Below are positions 43,356-52,271 of a DNA stretch of 64,000 nucleotides, one piece after another (within the stretch, counting starts at the first letter, position 1; the number at the start of each line of letters is the position of its first letter). Location of the stretch: positions 186,001 through 250,000 of the forward strand of contig JAZKGZ010000006.1 of the NCBI GenBank assembly GCA_040385645.1, given 5' to 3'. The stretch is from JANXSS01 sp040385645. GTDB lineage: Bacteria; Pseudomonadota; Gammaproteobacteria; Burkholderiales; Burkholderiaceae_D. The notes beneath the pieces are model-generated. The model searched no databases. It was not told where the DNA came from and saw nothing but the letters and a program-made list of their open reading frames with translations. The translations under genes were made by a program, and so were the position numbers.

Positions 43356-43895
43356 ATGCACAGTGATAAAGACGCCGAAGCGCTGTATCAGATCCTCGAG
43401 CAGCAGGTCGGCGCGGGTCTGGCAACGGCTGAAAAAGTCGCCATCGTCGGTATCTATTCTGGTGGCGCTTGGCTGGCCGAACGACTGGCGGCAACATTCG
43501 GTCTCGAAGATCGTCTGGGGTTCGTGGATGTGTCGTTCTACCGTGACGACTTCGCTAGCAAAGGATTACGCACGGATGTGCGCCCGAGCCAGATTCCTTT
43601 CGATGTCGACGGTGCCGTCATATTGTTGGTCGACGATGTGCTCTATACCGGCCGTACCACGCGGGCAGCCATCAACACCTTGTTCGATTACGGCCGGCCG
43701 GCAAGGATCATGCTCGCGGCATTGATGGATCGGGGCGGCCGGGAGCTGCCGGTAGCAGCCGATTTCGTCGCCGATACGATCGTTTTGGAACCAGCGCAAT
43801 CTCTGGTGCTGCAACGTGCCGACGACGGCAAATTCTCTCTTACCATCGTCAATGCCAACGACAACACCACCGACGATGCGATCGATCATGCATAA
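43356..43895 (+). CDS. pyrR: Bifunctional PyrR (pyr operon regulator/uracil phosphoribosyltransferase)
   Basis: The 179-residue type I phosphoribosyltransferase has the PRPP motif VILLVDDVLYTGRTTRAA. VDVSFYRDDFASKGLRTDV and IMLAALMDRGGRELPV are typical PyrR segments. In Gram-positives PyrR attenuates pyr transcription. No terminator/antiterminator pair is obvious upstream of pyrB here, so the role may be enzymatic. Its stop overlaps the pyrB start by 8 bp. Confidence 0.93.
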   Translation: MHSDKDAEALYQILEQQVGAGLATAEKVAIVGIYSGGAWLAERLAATFGLEDRLGFVDVSFYRDDFASKGLRTDVRPSQIPFDVDGAVILLVDDVLYTGRTTRAAINTLFDYGRPARIMLAALMDRGGRELPVAADFVADTIVLEPAQSLVLQRADDGKFSLTIVNANDNTTDDAIDHA

Positions 43896-44853
43896 CCCAC
43901 AGTTGAACGCCAACGGCGAATTACAGCACCTGCTGACCATCGAGGGCTTGCCCAAGGCAGTGATCAACAACATCCTCGATACGGCATCGTCTTTTGTCAG
44001 CATCAGCGACCGTGAAGTCAAGAAAGTGCCGCTGATGCGTGGCAAAAGCGTGTTCAACCTTTTTTTCGAGAACTCGACCCGTACCCGTACCACCTTCGAG
44101 ATCGCGTGCAAACGTTTGTCGGCGGATGTCATCAACCTCAACATCAATGCTTCCTCGGCCAGCAAGGGCGAATCGCTGCTCGATACCATCGACAATCTCT
44201 CGGCCATGCATGCCGACATGTTCGTGGTCCGGCATGGCCAGTCAGGCGCACCGTATCTGATCGCTAAACATTTGGTAGATACCGGACAGTCGCATGTGCA
44301 TGTGGTCAATGCCGGCGACGGTCGCCATGCTCATCCGACACAAGGCTTGCTGGATATGTACACGATCCGGCATTACAAAAAAGATTTCTCGAACCTGACC
44401 GTTGCGATCGTGGGCGACATTCTGCACAGCCGAGTAGCGCGCTCGGATATCCACGCTTTGACCACGCTTGGTGTGCCGGAAGTGCGGGCCATCGCTCCCC
44501 GCACGCTGCTGCCGGGTGGCCTGGAACAGATGGGCGTGCGAGTTTTTACCGATATCAATATCGGTCTGAAAGATGTGGATGTCATCATCATGTTGCGCTT
44601 GCAGAATGAACGGATGAGTGGCGCACTGCTGCCGTCGGCACAGGAATTTTTCAAGAGCTACGGCCTGACCCCCGAACGACTGGCGCTGGCCAAACCGGAT
44701 GCGATCGTCATGCACCCAGGGCCGATGAACCGCGGCGTGGAAATCGATTCAGCCGTGGCCGACGGCTGCCAGGCGGTGATTTTGCCGCAGGTGACCTTCG
44801 GCATCGCAGTGCGGATGGCAGTGATGAGCATCTTGGCGAGTAAACCGACATAG
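43888..44853 (+). CDS. pyrB: Aspartate carbamoyltransferase catalytic chain
   Basis: The 321-residue enzyme joins carbamoyl phosphate to aspartate in pyrimidine synthesis. The carbamoyl-phosphate motif FFENSTRTRTTFE and the aspartate-side MHPGPMNRGVEID are intact, with HPTQGLLDMYTI between. The start at 43888 (MHNPQLNANGELQHLL) matches Burkholderiales PyrB. No pyrI is present. The next gene encodes an inactive dihydroorotase homologue, the PyrB-PyrC' arrangement of Pseudomonas-type ATCase. Confidence 0.96.
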   Translation: MHNPQLNANGELQHLLTIEGLPKAVINNILDTASSFVSISDREVKKVPLMRGKSVFNLFFENSTRTRTTFEIACKRLSADVINLNINASSASKGESLLDTIDNLSAMHADMFVVRHGQSGAPYLIAKHLVDTGQSHVHVVNAGDGRHAHPTQGLLDMYTIRHYKKDFSNLTVAIVGDILHSRVARSDIHALTTLGVPEVRAIAPRTLLPGGLEQMGVRVFTDINIGLKDVDVIIMLRLQNERMSGALLPSAQEFFKSYGLTPERLALAKPDAIVMHPGPMNRGVEIDSAVADGCQAVILPQVTFGIAVRMAVMSILASKPT

Positions 44854-44854
44854 G

Positions 44855-44882
44855 CTGGATTTATGAAACTGGATTTATGAAA
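44855..44882 (+). repeat. Perfect 14-bp tandem duplication of the pyrC' start region
   Basis: ctggatttatgaaa occurs at 44855-44868 and is repeated without a mismatch at 44869-44882. The first copy carries an ATG at 44863 that opens MKLDL-stop. Its TGA (44878-44880) overlaps the real start at 44877 as ATGA. Both the weak gga and the start codon are duplicated, so ribosomes arriving from pyrB can start twice. The unit period equals that at the prmA and RNB gene starts. Confidence 0.85.
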
Positions 44883-46205
44883 CTCCACATCAGCAATGGC
44901 CATCTGGTCGACCCGGCCAATAATATCGACGCACGTCACGATCTCTACATCGCCGACGGAAAAATTGCTGCGGTTGGCGCTCCGCCGCCAGGTTTCATTG
45001 CCGACCTTACGATCGACGCCACCGGTTTGACCGTGATACCCGGCCTGGTCGATCTCAGCGCTCGTTTGCGCGAACCCGGCTATGAATACAAAGCCACGCT
45101 GGAATCGGAAATGGAGGCGGCATTGCAGGGCGGCGTCACCAGCCTGGTATGCCCACCCGATACCGATCCGGTTCTGGACGAGCCGGGCCTGGTGGAGATG
45201 CTCAAGTACCGCGCTGAAAAATTGAATCAGGCGCATGTCTATCCGCTGGGTGCCCTGACAGTCGGCTTGAAGGGCAAGTCGCTCACCGAGATGGCAGAAC
45301 TGACCGAGGCCGGCTGCATCGGGTTTTCACAAGCGGATGCACCGATCTTCGACACGATCGTCCTGTTGCGGGCTTTGCAATATGCACAGACCTTCGGCTT
45401 TACCGTGTGGCTGAGACCACAAGACCCGCATCTGGCACTGGGCGGCATCGCCCACAGCGGGCCGATGGCGTCGCGGCTTGGATTGCCAGGCGTGCCGGTG
45501 ATGGCCGAGACGATTGCTTTGCACACCATTTTCGAATTAGTGCGCCATACCGGCGCGCGGGTACACCTGTGCCGCATCTCTTCGGCTGCCGGGTTGGAAT
45601 TGGTACGTATTGCAAAGAAAGAAGGGTTGCCGGTCACCTGCGATGTTGGTGCGCATCATGTGCACCTGACCGATATGGATATCGGCTTCTTCGATGCCAA
45701 TGCCCGTCTGATTCCGCCATTGCGCGCCCAGCGCGACCGCGACGCCATCTGCCATGCTCTGAGCGACGGCACCGTCGATGCCATCTGCTCGGACCACACG
45801 CCGGTCGACGATGATGAAAAACTCATGCCTTTCGGCGAAGCCTCGCCTGGTGCCACCGGGTTGGAATTGCTGCTTTCGCTGGCATTGAAGTGGGCATATA
45901 ACGGCACACCGATCGCTTCGGGTGGCGGCGCTAGTCCATTGGCGCGTGCCGTGGCAAAAGTCACCAGCGACCCGGCACGCGTGCTCGGTTTGCCGTGCGG
46001 TCGTCTGGATGTCGGCAGGGTAGCGGACCTTTGCATTATCGATGCAAACGCGCGCTGGACCGTCAACGCCGCGGCGCTCGCCAGCCAAGGAAAACATACG
46101 CCATTTCTTGGCTACGAACTCAATGGCCAGGTGCGCACCACCATCGTCGCAGGCCATGTCGCCTACACACGTAATCCAGCACCCAGGCAGCATAGCCAGA
46201 GTTGA
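44877..46205 (+). CDS. pyrC: Dihydroorotase homologue lacking metal ligands (PyrC')
   Basis: The 442-residue amidohydrolase-fold protein retains PGLVDLSARLREPG, but the canonical D-L-H-x-H zinc pair is replaced by S61 and R63. A third ligand position is Arg (R233 in VHLCRISS). Other family segments survive (TCDVGAHHVHLTD; AICSDHTP). Catalysis is therefore very unlikely. Pseudomonas PyrC' proteins with the same defect serve as structural partners of PyrB, and that is the probable role here. A functional dihydroorotase must be encoded elsewhere. Its stop overlaps the next start. Confidence 0.88.
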   Translation: MKLHISNGHLVDPANNIDARHDLYIADGKIAAVGAPPPGFIADLTIDATGLTVIPGLVDLSARLREPGYEYKATLESEMEAALQGGVTSLVCPPDTDPVLDEPGLVEMLKYRAEKLNQAHVYPLGALTVGLKGKSLTEMAELTEAGCIGFSQADAPIFDTIVLLRALQYAQTFGFTVWLRPQDPHLALGGIAHSGPMASRLGLPGVPVMAETIALHTIFELVRHTGARVHLCRISSAAGLELVRIAKKEGLPVTCDVGAHHVHLTDMDIGFFDANARLIPPLRAQRDRDAICHALSDGTVDAICSDHTPVDDDEKLMPFGEASPGATGLELLLSLALKWAYNGTPIASGGGASPLARAVAKVTSDPARVLGLPCGRLDVGRVADLCIIDANARWTVNAAALASQGKHTPFLGYELNGQVRTTIVAGHVAYTRNPAPRQHSQS

Positions 46206-47017
46206 CATTGGTAACCGCACGCATCGCGACCCAAGGAAGACAATTCTGGCGCTTGACGCGCCTGGCATTTCACCTGCTGCTTGGTATTTCGCTATGCGCA
46301 CTGATCCTGCCACGTCGTTCGCCGTTGGCACGTCAGCAGCACATCCGAAAATGGTCGATCGCGCTTCTGCAAATATTTGGGGTCAGAGTCGAATTATTTA
46401 ATGCCGAACGGTTGCCACTGGAACGCGTCGCCGCAACGCCCGATGTCGCGCTGCAACCTGGCGTGATCGTCGCGAATCACTTGTCGTGGCTGGATATTTT
46501 CGTCATCAATGCCGTGCAGCCTTGCCGCTTCGTCGCCAAAGCGGAAATTCGTGGCTGGCCATTGCTCGGCTATCTATGCAGCAGCACCCGTACCATTTTT
46601 ATTTCACGTGGCAGTGCGCGCGATGTGCGCAAAATTTTCCAGCAGCTGGCCGAAAGTATCCGGGGCGGTGACCATGTAGCATTTTTTCCGGAGGGAACGA
46701 CCGCGCGCCAGGGTACCCTGTTGCCGTTCCATGCCAACCTGTTCGAAGCCGCGATCGAGGCCAGCGTGGCGGTACAGCCTGTGGCACTACGCTACTTGGA
46801 CCGGCACGGCGCGCTGCATACGGAAATCGACTATACCGGCGACACCACCTTCAGCCAGAGCATGATGCGTATTTTGCGCAGCCACTCGATTCAGGCGCAA
46901 CTCATTTTGTTACCGGCGATCGACAGCAGTATCGGTAATCGCCGCCACCTTGCTTCAGCGGCGCAACGCAGCATCGCCGCAGCACTGGATCACCCGCCAG
47001 ACAAAGACGGTACCTGA
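46202..47017 (+). CDS. plsC: 1-acyl-sn-glycerol-3-phosphate acyltransferase
   Basis: The 271-residue membrane-associated acyltransferase makes phosphatidic acid from lysophosphatidate. Motif I is NHLSWLDIF (H-x4-D), and motif III is FFPEGTTARQG. An N-terminal membrane segment (about 15-35) is present. The start is uncertain: TTG 46202 overlaps the pyrC' stop (TTGA), and TTG 46208 is also possible. The 3' end overlaps the 3' end of the convergent apaH by 28 bp. Confidence 0.88.
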   Translation: MTLVTARIATQGRQFWRLTRLAFHLLLGISLCALILPRRSPLARQQHIRKWSIALLQIFGVRVELFNAERLPLERVAATPDVALQPGVIVANHLSWLDIFVINAVQPCRFVAKAEIRGWPLLGYLCSSTRTIFISRGSARDVRKIFQQLAESIRGGDHVAFFPEGTTARQGTLLPFHANLFEAAIEASVAVQPVALRYLDRHGALHTEIDYTGDTTFSQSMMRILRSHSIQAQLILLPAIDSSIGNRRHLASAAQRSIAAALDHPPDKDGT

Positions 47018-47847
47018 TATTGCGGGCAACTCACCTGAAACAGTCGCCGGTCTTCGAGCCGTATCGCTGTCAGATGCCCACCCCAGACGCAGCCGGTATC
47101 CAACCCCAGCAAGTTCGGCCGCATCTGCAGACCCAATGCCGACCAATGACCATAGACGACGGTGACATCGCCGGTGCATCGCCCGGGCACGTCGAACCAG
47201 GGCATGAGTGCACTCGATTCATCTGCCATTACGTCGCCTTTGCCGCGCTCATGCACCATCGTGCCGTCGGCAGTGCACAGGCGCAGCCTTGTCAAGGCGT
47301 TGACGATACAGCGCAGGCGATCGTATCCGGTCAGCATCGGTTCCCAACGCGCTGGCTGGTTGCCGTACATATTGCGCAGAAAATCGATCCAGCCCGGGCT
47401 CTGCAGCGCTGCCTGAACTTCACCGGCCAGCGCCATGGTTTCAGCCGCCGACCACTGCGGCGGCACACCCGCATGCACGAACAGATAGTTTTCATGCGTA
47501 CATGCCAATGGCTGACAACGTAGCCAGTCGATCAGATTTTCGCGATCCGGTGCCTGCAGGATTGCATCGAGGGTATCGCTGCGACCATTTTTGCGCAGCC
47601 CGGCTGCAACCGCCAGCAGATGCAGATCGTGATTGCCCAATACGACTTGCACGCGGGAGCCCATGGCTTGTAACGCACGCAGCGTCTCGAGTGACTGCGG
47701 ACCGCGATTGACGAGGTCGCCGACAAAGAAATACCGTGTCGAATCGGAGTCTGCACCGATATCTCGCTCCGCTGTCTCGATCAGATCGAGCAGGGCACCC
47801 AAACGAGAGTGACAACCTTGCAGATCGCCGATGGCATAGCTGGACAT
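46990..47847 (-). CDS. apaH: Symmetrical bis(5'-nucleosyl)-tetraphosphatase ApaH
   Basis: The 285-residue metallophosphatase hydrolyses Ap4A to two ADP. The phosphoesterase motifs are YAIGDLQGCHSRL, FFVGDLVNRGPQS and VLGNHDLHLL, with later FVHAGVPPQW and VVYGHWSALG. The protein is slightly longer than E. coli ApaH. Its last nine codons overlap plsC on the opposite strand, so neither gene has room for a terminator between them. Confidence 0.95.
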   Translation of the reverse strand: MSSYAIGDLQGCHSRLGALLDLIETAERDIGADSDSTRYFFVGDLVNRGPQSLETLRALQAMGSRVQVVLGNHDLHLLAVAAGLRKNGRSDTLDAILQAPDRENLIDWLRCQPLACTHENYLFVHAGVPPQWSAAETMALAGEVQAALQSPGWIDFLRNMYGNQPARWEPMLTGYDRLRCIVNALTRLRLCTADGTMVHERGKGDVMADESSALMPWFDVPGRCTGDVTVVYGHWSALGLQMRPNLLGLDTGCVWGGHLTAIRLEDRRLFQVSCPQYQVPSLSGG

Positions 47848-48021
47848 GAAAGGCTCGCTTGTACGTTATAGGGTGGAAGGGTTGAGGCAAGGTATCGACT
47901 TCATGCCTTGCAAAAAAGGAATATATAGTAGATGCATGCAGGTGGGCGCAGACGCCAACATACGCGAACAAAAACATACAATACCGGCAGGCAACGGCTT
48001 TACTAGGCTAGGAAGATAACG

Positions 48022-49047
48022 ATGATATTGGTAACGGGCGGAGCTGGTTTCATAGGATCGAATTTCATTCTCGAGTGGCTGGCTGGCGCCGACGAGATGG
48101 TATTGAATATCGATTGCTTGACCTATGCCGGGAACCTCGACAACCTGCGATCGCTACAGGATGATCCGCGCCACGTGTTTGTGAAAACAGACATCTGCGA
48201 CACGGCGGCGATGGCGCATTTGCTGGTCTTGCACCAGCCTCGCGCGATCGTGCATTTCGCTGCCGAAAGCCATGTCGACCGATCCATCGATGCGCCTGCG
48301 ACTTTCGTGACGACTAACATCCAAGGTACGTTTAGCCTCCTGACAGCCGCACGCCAATATTGGCGAGGTTTATCTGGTGCCGCAAGCGCGGCGTTTCGTT
48401 ATCTGCAGGTATCTACCGACGAAGTCTACGGCTCGCTCTTGCCCGACGCATCGCCCTTCACCGAAGCCCATTCCTACGCACCCAACAATCCTTATGCCGC
48501 TTCCAAAGCGGCCGCCGATCATTTGGTGCGTGCCTGCCATCGCACGTATGGCCTTCCGGTACTGACTACCATTTCATCCAATAACTACGGCCCCTACCAT
48601 CATCCGGAAAAACTGATTCCGCTAACCATCGTCAATGCCCTGGCAGGCAGGCAGCTACCGATATACGGGGATGGCCAACAGCGCCGCGACTGGTTATATG
48701 TCAGCGACAATTGTGCTGCGATTCGGCGGGTGTTGGAAGCAGGGCGTATCGGCGAGGCCTACAACATCGGTGGTGCTTGTGAACGTGCCAATCTCGAGGT
48801 GGTGCATACGATATGCCGTTTACTCGACGACTTGGTGCCCCGGGAAGGCGACCCCAGCTATCAAGATCAGATTACGGCAGTACCGGACCGGGTTGGCCAC
48901 GACCGGCGTTATGCGATCGATTTCCGCAAGATAGAGCAGGAACTCGGTTGGAAGCCCGTACAAAACTTCGAAGCCGGTATTCGCAGTACGGTGCAGTGGT
49001 ACTTGGATAATCAGGACTGGATCGGCAGAGTACAGGCGCGTTCTTGA
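48022..49047 (+). CDS. rfbB: dTDP-glucose 4,6-dehydratase
   Basis: The 341-residue short-chain dehydrogenase/reductase converts dTDP-glucose to the 4-keto-6-deoxy sugar. The NAD loop GGAGFIGSNF, the VSTDEVYGSL active-site segment and the YAASKAAADH (YxxxK) motif are intact. It starts the polysaccharide block, divergent from apaH. The rfbC start overlaps its stop by 1 bp (TGATG). rfbA and rfbD, which usually accompany these genes, are absent. Confidence 0.95.
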   Translation: MILVTGGAGFIGSNFILEWLAGADEMVLNIDCLTYAGNLDNLRSLQDDPRHVFVKTDICDTAAMAHLLVLHQPRAIVHFAAESHVDRSIDAPATFVTTNIQGTFSLLTAARQYWRGLSGAASAAFRYLQVSTDEVYGSLLPDASPFTEAHSYAPNNPYAASKAAADHLVRACHRTYGLPVLTTISSNNYGPYHHPEKLIPLTIVNALAGRQLPIYGDGQQRRDWLYVSDNCAAIRRVLEAGRIGEAYNIGGACERANLEVVHTICRLLDDLVPREGDPSYQDQITAVPDRVGHDRRYAIDFRKIEQELGWKPVQNFEAGIRSTVQWYLDNQDWIGRVQARS

Positions 49048-49616
49048 TGCGCGCCATACCGACTACGATTGCCGATGTACTGGTATTGGAGCCAACGGTC
49101 GTGGAAGACGCGCGCGGATATTTTTTCGAGAGCTTCAATCTTCGAGAATTCTCTGCTGCCCTGGCGCAAACCCCGGCAGGCGCTTTTGGCAACGTGCTGC
49201 AATTCGTCCAGGATAATCATTCTCGATCAACAGGCAATGTCGTACGCGGCTTGCATTACCAGATCAACCGGCCTCAGGGCAAGCTGGTGCGGGTGATCGA
49301 AGGTACGGTGTTCGATGTGGCAGTAGATCTGCGTGCCAGTTCGGCCACGTTTGGACACTGGGTCGGCACCACATTGTCGAGCACCAACCGACGGCAAAAA
49401 TGGATTCCTCCTGGCTTTGCACACGGTTTTGCCGTCTGCAGCGACGAAGCGCAGGTTTTATATAAAACCACCGATTACTTTGCCCCCGATCATCAGCGCT
49501 GTATTGCCTGGAACGATCCTGCGCTTAATATCGACTGGCCGCTGCAGGGAGAGCCGGTACTCTCGGCGCGCGACCGCTGCGGCACGCTTTTGGCAGAGGC
49601 CGATGTGTATTTATGA
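49047..49616 (+). CDS. rfbC: dTDP-4-dehydrorhamnose 3,5-epimerase
   Basis: The 189-residue cupin epimerase has VVRGLHYQINRPQGKLVRV with the catalytic His, KWIPPGFAHGFAV and YKTTDYFAP, all diagnostic of RmlC/RfbC. It follows rfbB with a TGATG overlap. Only two of the four dTDP-rhamnose genes are in this cluster, so the pathway must be completed from another locus or the cluster makes another 4-keto-6-deoxy sugar. Confidence 0.95.
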   Translation: MRAIPTTIADVLVLEPTVVEDARGYFFESFNLREFSAALAQTPAGAFGNVLQFVQDNHSRSTGNVVRGLHYQINRPQGKLVRVIEGTVFDVAVDLRASSATFGHWVGTTLSSTNRRQKWIPPGFAHGFAVCSDEAQVLYKTTDYFAPDHQRCIAWNDPALNIDWPLQGEPVLSARDRCGTLLAEADVYL

Positions 49617-49770
49617 GAATTTAAATAAGCAGCATGAAAATTGAATCGTAAAAATTGCTACAGGATGAGCGAACTTTGGTGCCGAAGCCCGATAATCGAG
49701 GACTGGCAATCGAATCCTAAAATTTACGCAAGATATCGTTTTATAAAATAGTTATGAAGGGAAATAAAAC

Positions 49771-51192
49771 ATGTTAATTCCGATCATTCTTTCCGGCGGA
49801 GCCGGCACGCGATTGTGGCCGGTTTCACGCGAATCGCATCCGAAACCGTTCATGAAGATCGGTGGCGGTAAAAGTTTGCTGACCCAGACGTATGAACGAG
49901 CGCTATCGGTGTGCAATTTCGTAGCGCCGCTGATCGTCACCAACACCAACTATTATTTTCTATCACGCGACGAAGTCGCGGTGCAGGAAGTTCAGCCCCA
50001 TTACATGTTGGAGCCGACCGGGCGTAACACTGCACCGGCCATTGCCTTGGCAGCCATGTGGGCGCAAGCGCAGGACGCCGATGCCTGCATGCTGGTGATG
50101 CCAGCCGACCATCTGATCACGGATACCCCGGCCTTCCACCAAGCTGTCAAACGTGCGGAAATTCTGGCACGTACCGGCACGCTAGCATTATTCGGCATTC
50201 GCCCTACGGGCCCTGAAACCGGGTTCGGTTATATCGAGATGGGTGCGCCAGTCAATCCGCATGCATTTGCCGTCAAGCGCTTCGTTGAAAAACCCGATCT
50301 GCGCACCGCTCAGCAATACATAGAACAGGGTAACTATGTCTGGAATAGCGGCATGTTTTGCTTTAAGGCTTCCAGCATTCTGGAAGCCTTACAAGCTTGC
50401 AGCCCGGCGTTGATGGATGCCGCCCGTGCGGTGTGGAAAGAATCGCCGCTCGAAGGCGACCGCATCGATCTGTCGGCAGCGTTTTCGGCGATGGAAAATA
50501 TTTCCATCGATTACGCCGTCATGGAAAAAGCCGCCAACATCACCGTCATTCCCGGTGATTTCGGCTGGAGCGATATCGGTGCCTGGTCGGCAGTCGCCGA
50601 CGCAACCGAGCCAGACGAGTTCGGTAACACCACCAATACGCAGGACGATCTGCGCCAGACCATCATCATCGACAGCCGCAATACCCATATCGAATGTCAG
50701 GACCGGCTGGTGGCTGCGATCGGCCTGGATAATCTGTTGATCATCGATACGCCAGACGCTTTGCTGGTGGCCGACAAAAGCAGTAGCCAGGAAGTCCGGC
50801 AAGTGGTCAGCCGCTTGAAAGCCACCGGTCACGACGCCTTCAATCTGCATCGCACCGTCTCGCGCCCATGGGGTACCTACACAATTCTGGAAGAAGGGCC
50901 GCGCTTCAAGATCAAGCGCATCGTCGTCAAAGCCGGCGCATCGCTGTCGCTGCAGATGCATCATCACCGCAGCGAGCACTGGATCGTCGTCACAGGCACG
51001 GCGGAAATCGTCAATGGCGATCAGACCATCCGCCTGCAGGCGAACGAATCGACTTACATTCCCGCCGGCCATAAGCATCGTCTGGCAAACGTGACGGATA
51101 CCGAACTGGCTTTGATCGAGGTGCAGTGCGGCGGTTATTTGGGTGAAGACGACATTGTGCGCTTCGACGATATCTATGGCCGGGTGAAATGA
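49771..51192 (+). CDS. manC: Mannose-1-phosphate guanylyltransferase / mannose-6-phosphate isomerase
   Basis: The 473-residue bifunctional type II enzyme makes GDP-mannose. The N-terminal nucleotidyltransferase domain has SGGAGTRLWPVSRESHPKPF and FVEKPD. The C-terminal cupin PMI domain has RPWGTYTILEEGPRFKIKRI and LQMHHHRSEHWIVV with metal-binding histidines. A gaaggg lies about 10 bp before the start. It follows a 154-bp AT-rich gap that probably holds its promoter, although no clear -35/-10 pair could be chosen. Confidence 0.95.
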   Translation: MLIPIILSGGAGTRLWPVSRESHPKPFMKIGGGKSLLTQTYERALSVCNFVAPLIVTNTNYYFLSRDEVAVQEVQPHYMLEPTGRNTAPAIALAAMWAQAQDADACMLVMPADHLITDTPAFHQAVKRAEILARTGTLALFGIRPTGPETGFGYIEMGAPVNPHAFAVKRFVEKPDLRTAQQYIEQGNYVWNSGMFCFKASSILEALQACSPALMDAARAVWKESPLEGDRIDLSAAFSAMENISIDYAVMEKAANITVIPGDFGWSDIGAWSAVADATEPDEFGNTTNTQDDLRQTIIIDSRNTHIECQDRLVAAIGLDNLLIIDTPDALLVADKSSSQEVRQVVSRLKATGHDAFNLHRTVSRPWGTYTILEEGPRFKIKRIVVKAGASLSLQMHHHRSEHWIVVTGTAEIVNGDQTIRLQANESTYIPAGHKHRLANVTDTELALIEVQCGGYLGEDDIVRFDDIYGRVK

Positions 51193-51243
51193 GGGCAACG
51201 ACTTTAAAGATTGTCGGGCGATCGCCGACTGCATCTAGTTAAC

Positions 51244-52062
51244 GTGAGCGATACGCACAACGGCGCAAGATCGCTACATGAAGGATTTGCCGTAACGCGC
51301 CTGCATAGCGCCGACGGCGCGACCGCATTGGTGGCAGACCATGGCGCACACGTACTGTCGTGGATTCCCGCGGGCGACGAGGAGGCACTGTTTCTGAGTG
51401 CGGCCTCCCAGTACGACGAGGGCGCAGCGATCCGCGGCGGCGTGCCGATCATTTTTCCGCAATTCGCCGAGCGGGGAACTGGGTGCCGACACGGCTTTGC
51501 CAGGATCGTACCCTGGCAACTGCTGGACGTAGGCTTGACTGCCGACGGTGTCGCAACCGGGCGCTGGCATCTGCAAGATGCGTTCGATGCTGCCGACAGT
51601 GGCGGCCTGCATGGTCGCTATCGATTGACTTTCGATGTACGCCTTGCCGCCAAGACAATCGAATTCGGCCTGACGATCGCCAATCCAGGCGCGACTGTAT
51701 GGCAGTGCAACGCCGCATTGCATACCTATTTGAGAGTAAGCGATTTGGCAATATCCGCGGTCGAAGGTCTGCAGGAGACGCCAGTTGTCTTCGATACGGA
51801 AGTCGACCGTATCTATTCACAAGCACCTTCATCGGTACGGTTGCTAAGCGTTGACCAAAGCATAGCGGTGCAACAGACTGGCTTCAACGACACGGTTATC
51901 TGGAATCCAGGTGCGGGAAAGGCTGCAGCATTGCGTGATCTACAAAAAGAAGAATATCGGCATTTCGTCTGTATCGAAGCGGCGACGATAATACAGCCAA
52001 TCGTTTTAGGCCCTGGGACGGAATGGCGGGGTACACAGCTGTTAAAAATTATTAAAAATTGA
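51244..52062 (+). CDS. Aldose-1-epimerase-like protein (YeaD family, glucose-6-phosphate 1-epimerase)
   Basis: The 272-residue galactose-mutarotase-fold protein contains RGGVPIIFPQFAERG, HGFARIVPWQ, AALHTYLRVSD and FVCIEAATI, matching the D-hexose-6-phosphate mutarotase (YeaD) group. It would equilibrate hexose-phosphate anomers for sugar-nucleotide synthesis. The start is set at GTG 51244; TTG 51211 is possible but has no better ribosome-binding site. It lies between manC and the WecA-type transferase. Confidence 0.85.
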   Translation: MSDTHNGARSLHEGFAVTRLHSADGATALVADHGAHVLSWIPAGDEEALFLSAASQYDEGAAIRGGVPIIFPQFAERGTGCRHGFARIVPWQLLDVGLTADGVATGRWHLQDAFDAADSGGLHGRYRLTFDVRLAAKTIEFGLTIANPGATVWQCNAALHTYLRVSDLAISAVEGLQETPVVFDTEVDRIYSQAPSSVRLLSVDQSIAVQQTGFNDTVIWNPGAGKAAALRDLQKEEYRHFVCIEAATIIQPIVLGPGTEWRGTQLLKIIKN

Positions 52063-52271
52063 CAAGCAAAATCACGGTAAATCGCCATTATCGGTCGGCT
52101 CAATCACAGTAACTCCCGCATTTGCTATATCATTGCCGCCAATCCTATGCGCAGCCCGCGCATTTCCATGACATCGCCATCGATAACGGGATTCGATCCG
52201 AGAGCCGAATTAAAGTAGTCGTGATACGCAACATCAGTTGCTGATCACCTGGTGTTGCAAAAAAGAATTAG

